Below are positions 51,059 to 59,695 of a stretch of 64,000 nucleotides of DNA, piece by piece. The DNA is from Microthrix sp041394405 (GTDB lineage: Bacteria > Actinomycetota > Acidimicrobiia > Acidimicrobiales > Microtrichaceae): contig JAWKIF010000011.1 of NCBI GenBank assembly GCA_041394405.1, forward strand, positions 232,835 to 296,834. Direction: 5' to 3'. Each line of letters opens with the position of its first letter. Position 1 is the first letter of the stretch. The notes under the pieces are model-generated. The model was not told the origin of the DNA, did not search any database, and was given only the letters and a program-made list of their open reading frames with translations. The translations under genes were made by a program, and so were the position numbers.

Positions 51059-51454
51059 GTGAAGCGAACATCAGTCAACCCATGGGAATGGTCGGTCCAG
51101 CTCGGTTTCAACCAGGCCGAACTCGTCGAAGGGGGCACGGAGGTGCTCTACCTGTCTGGGCAATCGGCGATGGGGGCCGATGGCGAACCCCAACACGCCG
51201 GAGACATGGCCGCCCAGGTCACCCTCTCGCTCGACAACCTCGAGACGGTGCTGGGTGACGCGGGTATGTATCTCTCCAACATTGTGCGCCTCAACACCTA
51301 CACCACCGACATTGACGCCATGTTCGAGAACTACGGCCTGGTCGCGGAACGCTTCGGCGCCGCCGGCGTCCAGCCGCCGGGTTCGTTGCTCGGGGTGTCA
51401 CGACTGGCGTTCCCCGACCTCATGGTCGAGTTCGAAGCCACAGCTGTCCGCTGA
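51059..51454 (+). CDS. RidA/YjgF/UK114-family protein
   Basis: 131 residues from GTG 51059, which has AAGGAG ten bases upstream; an ATG at 51020 in frame is less well placed. The sequence KRTSVNPWEWSVQLGFNQ begins as many actinobacterial RidA-like proteins do, and the C-terminal LGVSRLAFPDLMVEFEATAV is the RidA signature. RidA proteins hydrolyse reactive enamine/imine intermediates; the Arg normally binding the carboxylate should lie near SRLAFPD. 19 bases upstream of the membrane protein gene, so cotranscribed; the split LuxR gene upstream may have regulated both. Confidence 0.88.
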   Translation: MKRTSVNPWEWSVQLGFNQAELVEGGTEVLYLSGQSAMGADGEPQHAGDMAAQVTLSLDNLETVLGDAGMYLSNIVRLNTYTTDIDAMFENYGLVAERFGAAGVQPPGSLLGVSRLAFPDLMVEFEATAVR

Positions 51455-51472
51455 GCAAAGGAGACAATCACC

Positions 51473-51982
51473 ATGTTCGCCATCGAAACCGGGGCCGCCA
51501 GCAACCTGTATCGGGTGGTGCTGTTGGTCCACCTGCTCTTGTCCATCGCCGGGTTCGGCGGGGTCCTGCTCAACGGCGTGTATGCCGCCAAGGCCAAACA
51601 GCGCCAAGGACTCGAAGGCCTGGCCATCTCCGAGGCGAACTACGGCGTCTCGGGGATCGCGGAGGTCTTGATCCTCCTCGTGCCGGTCTCTGGGCTGGCG
51701 CTCGTGTGGGCATCCGGCGGTGCGTGGGCCCTCTCGGACCTCTGGGTGTGGCTGAGTATCGCGCTCTTCGCAGCAGCGTTCGCAGTCTCCCGAGCCGTCC
51801 TCATGCCCGGTCACCGTCGCGTCAACGGGTTGCTGACCGAACTGGTCGGCGACTCCCCCAAAGACCCCGCGGCGCAGGTCGCGGAGGTCGACCGGATCGG
51901 CCGCACCATGGGCATGGCGGGAGGAGCGCTCAACCTGCTGTTGGTTGCGATCATCGTGCTGATGATCTGGAAGCCCGTCTGA
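51473..51982 (+). CDS. Small integral membrane protein, DUF2269-like
   Basis: 169 residues, four transmembrane helices (about 12-36, 58-80, 86-106, 145-166). AAAGGAG is eight bases before the ATG. Resembles predicted membrane proteins of the DUF2269 type (HLLLSIAGFGGVLLNGVY, GHRRVNGLLTEL); family call is tentative. Probably in an operon with the RidA gene. Confidence 0.65.
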   Translation: MFAIETGAASNLYRVVLLVHLLLSIAGFGGVLLNGVYAAKAKQRQGLEGLAISEANYGVSGIAEVLILLVPVSGLALVWASGGAWALSDLWVWLSIALFAAAFAVSRAVLMPGHRRVNGLLTELVGDSPKDPAAQVAEVDRIGRTMGMAGGALNLLLVAIIVLMIWKPV

Positions 51983-52456
51983 GCTCGACGAGTTGCGCTG
52001 TTGGTGAATCGACCGCCGGCCGGCAAACGTATTCTCACCGCACCCGGAACGGGCGTGTCGGACGGCCCTGGGCGAACTCAGAAGATGAAACCGTCAAGAT
52101 GGTTCATATCGACCGCCGACCGAGCGATCGCCTTGCGGATCGCTCGCATCTCGTCGATCGCATCGATGTTGTCGACGGACATCCCGCCCCCGACGACTCC
52201 TCCGATTGACGGTGCGGTCCGGCGGCAACTCTCGCGGCCCCAGGGGAGGGCTCGCTGTCAGTCGTCCATCGGTCCCTCGGCGCGAAACCACGCTTCGGTC
52301 CGGGCTGTCCAGCCCGAGCATGCGGCAGAAGTGGCCGAGTCGTGACCGCCGGGCTGCCAAACGCGAGCTAGATTCTCTGCAAATTGCAGTTCGAGTGACC
52401 TGCGTTTTGCTAGATCGAAGGTCCTCTCGTCCTAGCAGCCGATCGGAGGGGTCGAT
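51983..52456. other. 474-base intergenic stretch with a gene remnant and a palindrome
   Basis: Holds a possible 34-codon minus-strand frame (52078-52182, MSVDNIDAIDEMRAIRK...), a degenerate copy of the 3' end of an epimerase gene (52258-52340), and an AT-richer segment (52365-52430) with the palindrome CTGCAAATTGCAG at 52377-52389 that probably carries the promoter of the ATPase gene. The small frame lacks a well-spaced ribosome site and is not called as a gene. Confidence 0.6.
52258..52340 (-). pseudogene. Decayed fragment of an NAD-dependent epimerase 3' end
   Basis: 52258-52305 matches 53730-53778 at roughly 80% and 52308-52338 matches 53981-54010 at over 90%; these two parts are adjacent here but 200 bases apart in the intact gene. 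Read on the minus strand they give GHFCRMLGL and, in another frame, ARTEAWFRAEGPMDD-stop, against GHFYRMLGL and ARTEAWLRAEGLLDG-stop of the intact protein. Confidence 0.8.
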
Positions 52457-53710
52457 GTGAGCTACCTGCCAAGGCTGATCGACGCCGAATTGCGAAGCCG
52501 TCTGAAAGCTGCCGGGGCGGTGGTCATCGAGGGCGCCAAAGCCACCGGCAAGACCGAGACGGCCCGGCAGGTCGCAGAGAGCAGCGTCTTGCTGGACGTG
52601 GACCGTGAGGCTCAGCGTTCCATTGAGATCGACCCGGCGCTGTTGCTGGTGGGTGCGGTACCTCGATTGCTGGATGAGTGGCAGTTGGCGCCCGGCCTGT
52701 GGAACTTGGTGAGACGTGCCGTGGACGACCGCCAGGCGCCCGGTCAGTTCATCCTCACGGGGTCGTCGGTACCGGACCACAGCGAGTCGAGGCACACAGG
52801 AGCCGGCAGATTCTCATTCCTCAGGCAGCGCACCATGTCATGGTTCGAAAGTGGGCACAGCTCGGGCGCGGTGTCGCTGCGGTCGCTCCTCGGTGGTAAC
52901 GGAGCGTCGGTCAGCGTTGACCGGGTGAGCCTCAACGACGTTGCGGAGTGGCTGACAGTGGGTGGCTGGCCTGCATGGCAGGGCTTCCCTGCAGATGTAG
53001 TCGGGCCGCTGGTGCAGGACTACGTCCATCAGGCTGCACACGTAGACGTTCAGAGCCTGCAAGGCGGCCGGGGGCCGGATCCGATCCGGGTCGGCAAGCT
53101 GATGCGATCGTTGGCTCGAAACGTGGCGACCGAGGTCTCGATCTCAACCCTGGCGGCCGACGCAGGAGGAGCGGAGGGTCCCTTGGCGCGTTCGACTGTC
53201 GATGCCTATCTCGACTCGCTTGAACGGCTGATGGTCATCGAGGACCAGGCAGCATGGGCGCCGCACCTGCGGTCCAAGGCCCGGCTGAGGAAAGCGCCAA
53301 AGCGCCACTTTGTTGACCCCTCCCTGGCCATTGCCGCCATCGGTTCAGGCCCTGACGCTCTCATCGGTGACCTTGAGTTCTTCGGGCAGCTGTTCGAATC
53401 GCTGGCGGTGCGGGATCTGCGTGTTTATGGCCAGCCGCTTCGGGCGAATGTGCTGCACTATCGCGATAGCAACGGCTTGGAGGTGGACGCCGTCATCGAG
53501 TTGCCTGACGGACGATGGGGCGCCTTCGAGGTGAAGCTGGGAAGCGCCCAGGTGGACGTGGCTGCCCAAACGTTGCTGCAATTCGCAGCGACGGTCGACT
53601 CGGGACGCCAAGGTGAGCCGGCGGTGCTGGGTGCGATCACCAACGGTTCGTATGGCTATCGGCGCGACGACGGAGTTGTGGTCATTCCCCTGACGGCCCT
53701 GGGGCCCTGA
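52457..53710 (+). CDS. AAA-family ATPase with DUF4143 C-terminal domain
   Basis: 417 residues from GTG 52457 with GGAGGGG seven bases upstream. Walker A EGAKATGKTET (about 25-35), Walker B-like LLDEWQ (about 73-78), sensor LTGSS; then a DUF4143 domain ending in a PD-(D/E)XK-like nuclease core, EVDAVIEL and AFEVKLG. Solitary ATPases of this type are common accessory genes in bacteria with unsettled function; some act as toxin-like or defence-linked proteins. It ends 20 bases from the convergent epimerase gene, whose decayed 3' copy lies on its other side. Confidence 0.9.
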   Translation: MSYLPRLIDAELRSRLKAAGAVVIEGAKATGKTETARQVAESSVLLDVDREAQRSIEIDPALLLVGAVPRLLDEWQLAPGLWNLVRRAVDDRQAPGQFILTGSSVPDHSESRHTGAGRFSFLRQRTMSWFESGHSSGAVSLRSLLGGNGASVSVDRVSLNDVAEWLTVGGWPAWQGFPADVVGPLVQDYVHQAAHVDVQSLQGGRGPDPIRVGKLMRSLARNVATEVSISTLAADAGGAEGPLARSTVDAYLDSLERLMVIEDQAAWAPHLRSKARLRKAPKRHFVDPSLAIAAIGSGPDALIGDLEFFGQLFESLAVRDLRVYGQPLRANVLHYRDSNGLEVDAVIELPDGRWGAFEVKLGSAQVDVAAQTLLQFAATVDSGRQGEPAVLGAITNGSYGYRRDDGVVVIPLTALGP

Positions 53711-53730
53711 TCGGTGCACCGACTCTCCGG

Positions 53731-54759
53731 TCAGCCGTCCAGCAGCCCCTCGGCACGCAGCCATGCTTCGGTGCGGGCCATGCCCTCGTCCAGGTCCACC
53801 TGCGGCCACCAGCCCAGCAGGTCGTGGGCCTTGTCGTTGGACACCGGGCGGGACTTGTTGAGCATCTCCATGACGCCGCGGCCCAGCTCGGTGGGCCTGC
53901 CCGCCAGCCGGAAGCCCAACCGGGCCGCCTCGGCAACCGAGACCGCGGTGCGGGTGGAGTAGCTGCGCGGCGGGCCCGCCAGCCCGAGCATGCGGTAGAA
54001 GTGACCGAAGTACTCGGCGGTGCTCACCGGTGCCTCGCCGCCCAGGTGAATGATGTGGCCCGCGGCTGCGTCGCTGACGGCCGCGGCGACGATGCCCGCC
54101 ACCAGGTCGTCCACGTAGATGGCGGTGAACAACCCCTCGCCGTGGGCGGGCAGCAGGAACCTGCCGGAGCGGACGGCCGCCAGCGGCTCGAGCACCCATG
54201 GGCGGCATCCCGGGCCATACACGTCGGCGGGGCGAATGATGGTGGCCGCCACCTCCCCTGCGCCGTGCGCGGCCAGCACGGCGTGCTCGCCGGCGATCTT
54301 GGTGTCGGTGTAGGGGTTGCCGGTGGGCATCAGGGGCCACCGCTCATCCAGCGGGGCCTCGGGATGAAACCGCTCGACGGCCTCGGTCTCGATCTGGGCG
54401 AACCGGGCCACGCCCATGGTGGAAACGTGCACGAATCGTCCGACGCTGGCATCCACCGCCGCCTCCAACACCCGGCGGGTGCCCACCACGTTCACCCCCC
54501 ACGCAACCGCAGGTTCGACGTTGTTGGTCACCACCGCCGCGGTGTGCACCACCACGTCGACGCCCTCCAGCCGGGCGCGCCACGGCGTCGGATCGGTGAT
54601 GTCGCCGGCTACCACGCCCCGGGCGGCATCCGGGCTGGTGTCGAGGCCGCCCACCTCGGCGCCCAGCTCGGCGCAGCGGGCCGTAAGGGCGCGACCCACG
54701 AAGCCGTTGGCGCCGGTGACGAACACCCGCAGGCCCTGGAGGTCGGGGGCCTCGTTCAC
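53731..54759 (-). CDS. NAD(P)-dependent epimerase/dehydratase (extended SDR)
   Basis: 342 residues from GTG 54759. Rossmann motif VFVTGANGFVG (about 10-20), conserved DVVVHTAA, the catalytic Tyr-Lys pair in NPYTDTKIAGE, and RPADVYGPG. Relatives include 3-beta-hydroxysteroid dehydrogenase-like and nucleotide-sugar epimerases, so the substrate is open. GTGA overlap with the upstream ThDP enzyme gene shows they are cotranscribed. The C-terminal end (ARTEAWLRAEGLLDG) is the segment found duplicated at 52258. Confidence 0.88.
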   Translation of the reverse strand: MNEAPDLQGLRVFVTGANGFVGRALTARCAELGAEVGGLDTSPDAARGVVAGDITDPTPWRARLEGVDVVVHTAAVVTNNVEPAVAWGVNVVGTRRVLEAAVDASVGRFVHVSTMGVARFAQIETEAVERFHPEAPLDERWPLMPTGNPYTDTKIAGEHAVLAAHGAGEVAATIIRPADVYGPGCRPWVLEPLAAVRSGRFLLPAHGEGLFTAIYVDDLVAGIVAAAVSDAAAGHIIHLGGEAPVSTAEYFGHFYRMLGLAGPPRSYSTRTAVSVAEAARLGFRLAGRPTELGRGVMEMLNKSRPVSNDKAHDLLGWWPQVDLDEGMARTEAWLRAEGLLDG

Positions 54760-56486
54760 AGCGTTCGGCTGTACTGGAACTGCTCGTAGCCGATGGCGTT
54801 GGTGTTCAGCTCGGCATCCACCCGCACGTGGATGACCGCCGGCTTGCCCGACGCCACCGCCGCCTCGATGGCCGGGGTGAACTGCTCCATGGAGGTGACG
54901 TACTCGCCGTGGGCACCCATGGCCTCGGCCATCAGGTCGTAGCGCACCTCGGGTGAGATGTCGGTGCCTTGGTAGCGATCCTCGGCGACGCCCTTGAAGC
55001 GGTGAGCGGCCCGTTCCATGCCCCAGCCGCTGTCCACTGCGACGATGCTGATCACGGGCGCGCCGGCCCGAAGCGCCGTCTCCACCTCCATCGCGTTGAA
55101 CCCGAAGGCGCCGTCGCCGCTCAGCAGATACACCGGGCGGTCCGGCGCGGCCAATTGGGCGCCGATGGCGAAGGGCAGCCCGGTGCCCAGGTAGCCCATC
55201 TTCACGGAGTAGAGGAACGAGTCCGGCCCGAAGATGGGGTTGAGGGCCACGGCCCACAGCGTGGTGTTGCCGCCGTCGACCACCGTGATGGCGTCGCGCC
55301 CGAAGGCCTCGCGGGCGGCCATCACCATCTGGCCAGGGTTCACGCCGTCGGCGCCCTCGGCCATCACGAACGGAGCGGCGTTGTTGACCGTCTCGGCGTT
55401 CATGGCGGCGTAGCGCTCGGCGTCAACCATCTCGGCGCGGGGCTCGCAGCGGCCCCGCACCGCGGCGGTCAGCGCTACCAGCGCACCCTTGGCGTCGGCC
55501 ACGATGGCCTCGTCCACCGGGCGGTTGAGCCCCATCGACATGGGGTCGCAGTCGATCTGGAGAGTGTGCTGTCCCTCCGGATCGCCCCACGCTGGGGGCA
55601 TGCCCCAACCGTCGTACTCGCCGAGGCGGGCGCCGACCACCAGCACCACGTCGGCGTCGCTGCGCACGGCGGTGGTGGTGGCCATGTCGAAGATGTGGAA
55701 GTAGTGGGGATGGTCCTCGGGCACGACGCCGCGGGCGCCCAAGCTGGTGCTCATGCCCGCAGCCAGGTGGTCGCCCAGCGCCACGAACTGGGCCGCCGCC
55801 CCGGCCCAGGCCACGCCCTTTCCGGCATAGAGGAACGGCCGCTTGGCGTTTGCCAACGCCTCGGCGGCGCGGTCGATGGCTGCGGGGTCGCCGGAGCCCA
55901 GGTTGACGACGCGGTTGGTTTCGGCCGGGGTGACCCGCAGCCCCGACATGTCGATGGGCTCGGCCAGCAGTTCGTCGGGGATGGCCAGGAACGCCGGCCC
56001 CGGCCGCCCGGTGGTGGCGGCCCGCACCGCGGCCCGCACCATCTCGGGGAGCCGGTCCGCTCGGGCGATGAGGGCCGAGTACTTGGTGATCGGCTTGGCC
56101 ATGTCCACCAGGTCGGTGGCCTGCCAGGCGCCGCCCCGGTCGGGCTGGGTGGTGGCGCTGCGCCGGGTGCAGGCGATGGCCACCACCGGGTGCCCCTCGC
56201 CGTGCGCGCTGGTGAGGCCGGCCAGCATGTTGGCCCCGCCCGGGCCCGGGTTGCCGATGACCACCGATGGCCGATGGCCGATGCGGGCGTGGGCCTCGGC
56301 GATGTGGGTGGCCGCCTCCTCGTGCCGGGCGTTCACGTAGCTGATGCCGTAGTCGCCCAGGTGGCTGACGAACGGGATGTGGGCTCCGTCCACGATGCCG
56401 CAACAGAAGTCGATGCCCTCCGCCTGCAGGCACCGGGCCAGCAGCTCGCCCACGGTCACGGTTGTGCTCTCATTTGGTGTCCCCAT
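54756..56486 (-). CDS. Thiamine-diphosphate-dependent enzyme, acetolactate synthase-like
   Basis: 576 residues with the three-domain ThDP fold. N-terminal PYR domain with catalytic Glu in NARHEEAATHIAEA (about 53), GNPGPGGANMLAGL, central domain, and C-terminal PP domain with LSGDGAFGFNAMEVETALRAG as Mg-ThDP motif (about 455-480); the usual second Asn region reads VDSGWG. Not a standard IlvB because no small subunit is adjacent. Candidates are oxalyl-CoA decarboxylase-, benzoylformate decarboxylase- or glyoxylate carboligase-like enzymes. ATG 56486. Operon with the epimerase and probably the SDR upstream (46 bases). Confidence 0.87.
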   Translation of the reverse strand: MGTPNESTTVTVGELLARCLQAEGIDFCCGIVDGAHIPFVSHLGDYGISYVNARHEEAATHIAEAHARIGHRPSVVIGNPGPGGANMLAGLTSAHGEGHPVVAIACTRRSATTQPDRGGAWQATDLVDMAKPITKYSALIARADRLPEMVRAAVRAATTGRPGPAFLAIPDELLAEPIDMSGLRVTPAETNRVVNLGSGDPAAIDRAAEALANAKRPFLYAGKGVAWAGAAAQFVALGDHLAAGMSTSLGARGVVPEDHPHYFHIFDMATTTAVRSDADVVLVVGARLGEYDGWGMPPAWGDPEGQHTLQIDCDPMSMGLNRPVDEAIVADAKGALVALTAAVRGRCEPRAEMVDAERYAAMNAETVNNAAPFVMAEGADGVNPGQMVMAAREAFGRDAITVVDGGNTTLWAVALNPIFGPDSFLYSVKMGYLGTGLPFAIGAQLAAPDRPVYLLSGDGAFGFNAMEVETALRAGAPVISIVAVDSGWGMERAAHRFKGVAEDRYQGTDISPEVRYDLMAEAMGAHGEYVTSMEQFTPAIEAAVASGKPAVIHVRVDAELNTNAIGYEQFQYSRTL

Positions 56487-56532
56487 CGTCGCAGTCTGAA
56501 CCACCTGGGTCCGGGTGGGACAGGGACCTACG

Positions 56533-57366
56533 TCACCCCGTGTCGGCATCGTCGGCGAGGGCGCGGCGAACGATGCGATCGGCCGCCGCCGTGGAGAGCC
56601 GCTCGGGCAGCAACCGGGTGAGCAGCGCGGCCCGACGGGCGCGACGCCCGGGGACAATGGTGAACCTGCCCCGGTCCAGCCCCGCCAGCATCTCGCGGCA
56701 GGCGTCGTCGATGGGCAGGGTGCCCGCCACGTCCTTCAGCGCCCGGGTGGCCGGATGCATCGTGGTGGCGTACTGCTCCACCATCGGCGTCATGACCTCG
56801 GGCGGGCAGATCACCGAAACGCCGATGCCCTCGGGGGCGTATTCCAGCCGCAACACCTTGGCCAGGCCGATCACCCCGGCCTTCGACGCCGCGTAGCCCG
56901 CGTAGGTGTAGCCGCCGGTGAGGCCGGCCAGGGAGGCGATCAGGCCCAGGCGCGAGCCCGGCTGCATCTGGGGGAGCACCGCAGCGGCGAAGTTGCGGCT
57001 GCCACACAGGTTCACCTGGATCGTGCGCTCGAAATCCTCGCGCCGGGCCTCGGCGAAGCGGTCGTTGATGCTCACCCCGGCGCTATTGATCGCCAACGTT
57101 GGCGGCCCAAGCTGCCCGGTTGCCCGCTGCACCGCACCGGCGAGGCCATCCGCGTCGCACACGTCGGCCTGGCTGAAGACCACCCGCTGCTCGCTGGAGG
57201 CCCGTGCCGTCTCGATGCCGGCCCGCACTCCGTCGGGGAACTGCCGGTCGAACACCGCGATATCGGCGCCCCTGGCCGCCATCAGCGTGGACAGGTGGGC
57301 GCCGATGCCGCTGCCCCCGCCGGTGACGAAGAACGTCGGTCGGGCCGGTGCCCGGGCGCTCCCCAT
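56533..57366 (-). CDS. Short-chain dehydrogenase/reductase
   Basis: 277-residue classical SDR. Cofactor motif TGGGSGIG at about 14-21, NSAGVS, catalytic Ser near IASLAG and YAGYAASKAG (Tyr about 155, Lys 159). The Asp after strand 2 (AVFDRQ) suggests NAD preference. The C-terminal part with VICPPEVMTPMVEQY and RFTIVPGRRARRAALLTRLLP is reminiscent of 3-ketodihydrosphingosine reductase-type SDRs, but this is not firm. Next to a ThDP-dependent enzyme and an epimerase on the same strand. Confidence 0.9.
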   Translation of the reverse strand: MGSARAPARPTFFVTGGGSGIGAHLSTLMAARGADIAVFDRQFPDGVRAGIETARASSEQRVVFSQADVCDADGLAGAVQRATGQLGPPTLAINSAGVSINDRFAEARREDFERTIQVNLCGSRNFAAAVLPQMQPGSRLGLIASLAGLTGGYTYAGYAASKAGVIGLAKVLRLEYAPEGIGVSVICPPEVMTPMVEQYATTMHPATRALKDVAGTLPIDDACREMLAGLDRGRFTIVPGRRARRAALLTRLLPERLSTAAADRIVRRALADDADTG

Positions 57367-57376
57367 GTCGCCGCCC

Positions 57377-58864
57377 CTACAGGCAGGCCACCGTGGCCGA
57401 ATCCGCATCCAACGGAGAGATGCTCCCCGACTCGACGTCGACGGAGTAGAGCGCCGTCCAGGTCTCGGTTTCGTCCACCATGGTCACCGAAACGTCGTAG
57501 ACGGTGTCGCCCGGGCTGGTGGTCATGCCGCCGATCAGGTCGAAGTTCCCGCAGTTGGCAATGGCGTCCTCGACGATCAGCTTGGCCTCGTCGCTGCGGT
57601 CTCTGGTTGGCGCCGCCGTGGGCGCCGGTGCCGGGGCGGCCGTCGGTGCCGGGGCCGGTGTCACCACGGTCACGGGTGCCGCCGCCGTGGTAGGGGCAGC
57701 GGTGGTCGTCGCCTCGGCACACGAGGGATCGTCCGGAAACAGCTCGCACAGCTTGTCGGCTGCGACGTCGCTGTCAGAACCACCGTCGGTCCCGACCGCC
57801 CGGTCGAAGAGCGAGCCGTCCTCGAAGTTCACCAGGATGAAGTTGTTCACCTCGACCTCCTTGATGACCACGATGGTCCGCTCGGGGGCGAAGGTGGGCC
57901 AGCGGGTGCCCACGTAGCGACTGGAGGTGGTGAGTGCCTTCGGTTCCAGCAGCGGATTGCCGCACCCGCACTTCACCCGCGGCACCCCGAAGTTGTCGAC
58001 CAGCACGGCCGTACCGGCCTGCAGCACCGAGTTGATGGTGGTGATCCGTCCGTTCTTGAATCCGTGGTTGGTCACCCTCGTGTCGCGAGTCAGGGCGACC
58101 GGCGTCAACGAGCGCACGAACGTCGGAATGGAGTCCGCCGTGATGCCGTGCACCCCGGCCCATGCCTCTCCCTTGGCGGGATTGGCCGCCAGGAAGGTGA
58201 TGAGCTGCTCGCGGTCGCACACCTTGTTGTTCCGGGTGCCACCGAACAGCCCCGCCTGCGCCCCGGCCACCTGTTGGCCACCGGCCGAACCGCCCTGGGG
58301 GGCGGCCACCCGCACCACATCCTCCTGCACGGCCGACTCGGTCTGGGTGGCTACCGAGTCGGTCACCGGGTCGGGAGTTTCGTAGTTGACGGGCTCGAGG
58401 ATCACCTCCTCGGCGGTGGCGGACACCGACTCGTCGTCGTTGCGCAGCAGCAGGACGGCGGTGACCACACCGCCGATCAGCAGGATCGCTGCGGCGATTC
58501 CTCCGACGATCCACCACGTGCGGCCCGATCCGCCCCCCTGCGGCGATCCTGGCATCGGCGGCGCCGTTCCGGATGGCACCGTTCCGGGTGGCACAGCTCC
58601 GCGTGGCACAGCTCCGGGAGGCGCGGCAGGGGGAACGCCGCCGGGTGCACCCGCTGCCGGGTCGGCAGGCGGTGTGGCCGTCACGGCCTCGGTGGGAGCC
58701 TGGGACGGTCCAGAAGGCGCGACCGCCTCGGTGGCCTCGGGTGCCACCGGTTCGCCCCCGCCGACGGACTCCGGCAGCTTGGTTCCACATGACACACAGA
58801 AGTGCGTTCCGCCTGCGGAGGGTGCCCCGCAGTCCGGGCAATAGATGGTGGGGGGCTCGGCCAT
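57377..58864 (-). CDS. Zinc-ribbon membrane protein with DUF6777-like extracellular domain
   Basis: 495 residues. N-terminal zinc ribbon with Cys 9, 12, 23 and 26 (CPDC...CVSC), a Pro/Ala-rich linker encoded by repeated 15-bp units, one transmembrane helix (about 117-140), then a DUF6777-like domain (about 190-330; NKVCDREQLITFLAANP, GWITADSIP-like GITADSIPTFV, VPRVKCGCGNPL), and a Thr/Ala/Pro linker before a short C-terminal domain. DUF6777 is known from actinobacterial surface proteins of unknown function. Ten bases from the SDR start, same strand. Confidence 0.78.
   Translation of the reverse strand: MAEPPTIYCPDCGAPSAGGTHFCVSCGTKLPESVGGGEPVAPEATEAVAPSGPSQAPTEAVTATPPADPAAGAPGGVPPAAPPGAVPRGAVPPGTVPSGTAPPMPGSPQGGGSGRTWWIVGGIAAAILLIGGVVTAVLLLRNDDESVSATAEEVILEPVNYETPDPVTDSVATQTESAVQEDVVRVAAPQGGSAGGQQVAGAQAGLFGGTRNNKVCDREQLITFLAANPAKGEAWAGVHGITADSIPTFVRSLTPVALTRDTRVTNHGFKNGRITTINSVLQAGTAVLVDNFGVPRVKCGCGNPLLEPKALTTSSRYVGTRWPTFAPERTIVVIKEVEVNNFILVNFEDGSLFDRAVGTDGGSDSDVAADKLCELFPDDPSCAEATTTAAPTTAAAPVTVVTPAPAPTAAPAPAPTAAPTRDRSDEAKLIVEDAIANCGNFDLIGGMTTSPGDTVYDVSVTMVDETETWTALYSVDVESGSISPLDADSATVACL
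58562..58622 (-). repeat. 15-bp imperfect tandem repeats encoding a Pro-rich linker
   Basis: Repeated GGCACxGxTCCGxGT-like units in the zinc-ribbon gene give GAVPRGAVPPGTVPSGTAPP-type sequence between the ribbon and the membrane helix; probably length-variable. Confidence 0.65.
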
Positions 58865-58966
58865 GATCGCTCCAATTCGGCGCTCTCGGACGGGTCGCAC
58901 CACGGTACCGAGAGGGGTGCGGGGGAGCGCTAGGGGCCTTGGTCCCCTTGAGGCGCTTGGGCGCGC

Positions 58967-59482
58967 TCAAGCATGGCCCTGTGGTCCGGTGACTGGTTCC
59001 GTGCCGTCGGCGGCGGTGGCGGCGCCGAACCGCTTGGTCAGGCGCCGATGCCGGTGCGCAAACAGTCTCCCGACGATGCCGGCCACGACGGGGCCGATGG
59101 GCGGTACCCGTGGCTCGACGAGCAGCCGGTCGCTGACCGTGCATCCGCCATGGGGGAGTGGGCTCAGGCTTCGCTCGTGGCGCCATCGTCGATGCAACCA
59201 GGTGCTCGACTCCTCGATGAAGCCACGCCCCCGTTCGACCTCATCGAGCGCCAGTGAGTGTCGGTCGAAGGGGAGTACCCCGAACAGCAACAGCCAGCTT
59301 CGAAACGCCACCTGTCCTGGGCGAGGCGCGGTCGGCAACGCCCGGGCGTTCCTCGGGCTCGTCATGTGAAGGAAGGGGTGGAGCTCGTAGTTGACGCCGT
59401 GCATGTTGGACACGGACTGCCACACGGCCTCCGGATCGGCGGCGAGCGACGTGGTGATCTCGATCTCGACGCGGCGTTGCAT
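58967..59482 (-). CDS. SRPBCC/START-like domain protein
   Basis: 171 residues; N-terminal strand VEIEITTSLAADPEAVWQSVSNM is the usual opening of polyketide-cyclase/SRPBCC lipid-binding proteins, followed by NYELHPFLHMT, LLLFGVLPFDRHSL and a C-terminal helix FAHRHRRLTKRFG. Binds a small hydrophobic ligand if typical. Stand-alone gene on the minus strand. Confidence 0.7.
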   Translation of the reverse strand: MQRRVEIEITTSLAADPEAVWQSVSNMHGVNYELHPFLHMTSPRNARALPTAPRPGQVAFRSWLLLFGVLPFDRHSLALDEVERGRGFIEESSTWLHRRWRHERSLSPLPHGGCTVSDRLLVEPRVPPIGPVVAGIVGRLFAHRHRRLTKRFGAATAADGTEPVTGPQGHA

Positions 59483-59695
59483 GGGTCCAGTATGGACACC
59501 CGTGCGCCGGCCTCGTTGGCGGAACCTGACCCACGCTGTCAGATTCCGCAGCCACGGCCCAGGCGGGCAACAAACGCGATCACCTGATGGCGCAGGCGAG
59601 GCCCCGGTGTCCTTTGCCCACCCTTCGGCGCCAACAACTCCGTCGACCCGGCCCCGAGTTCATTGCAACCACGGTTGGCCGAGTTGGTCGAACCG

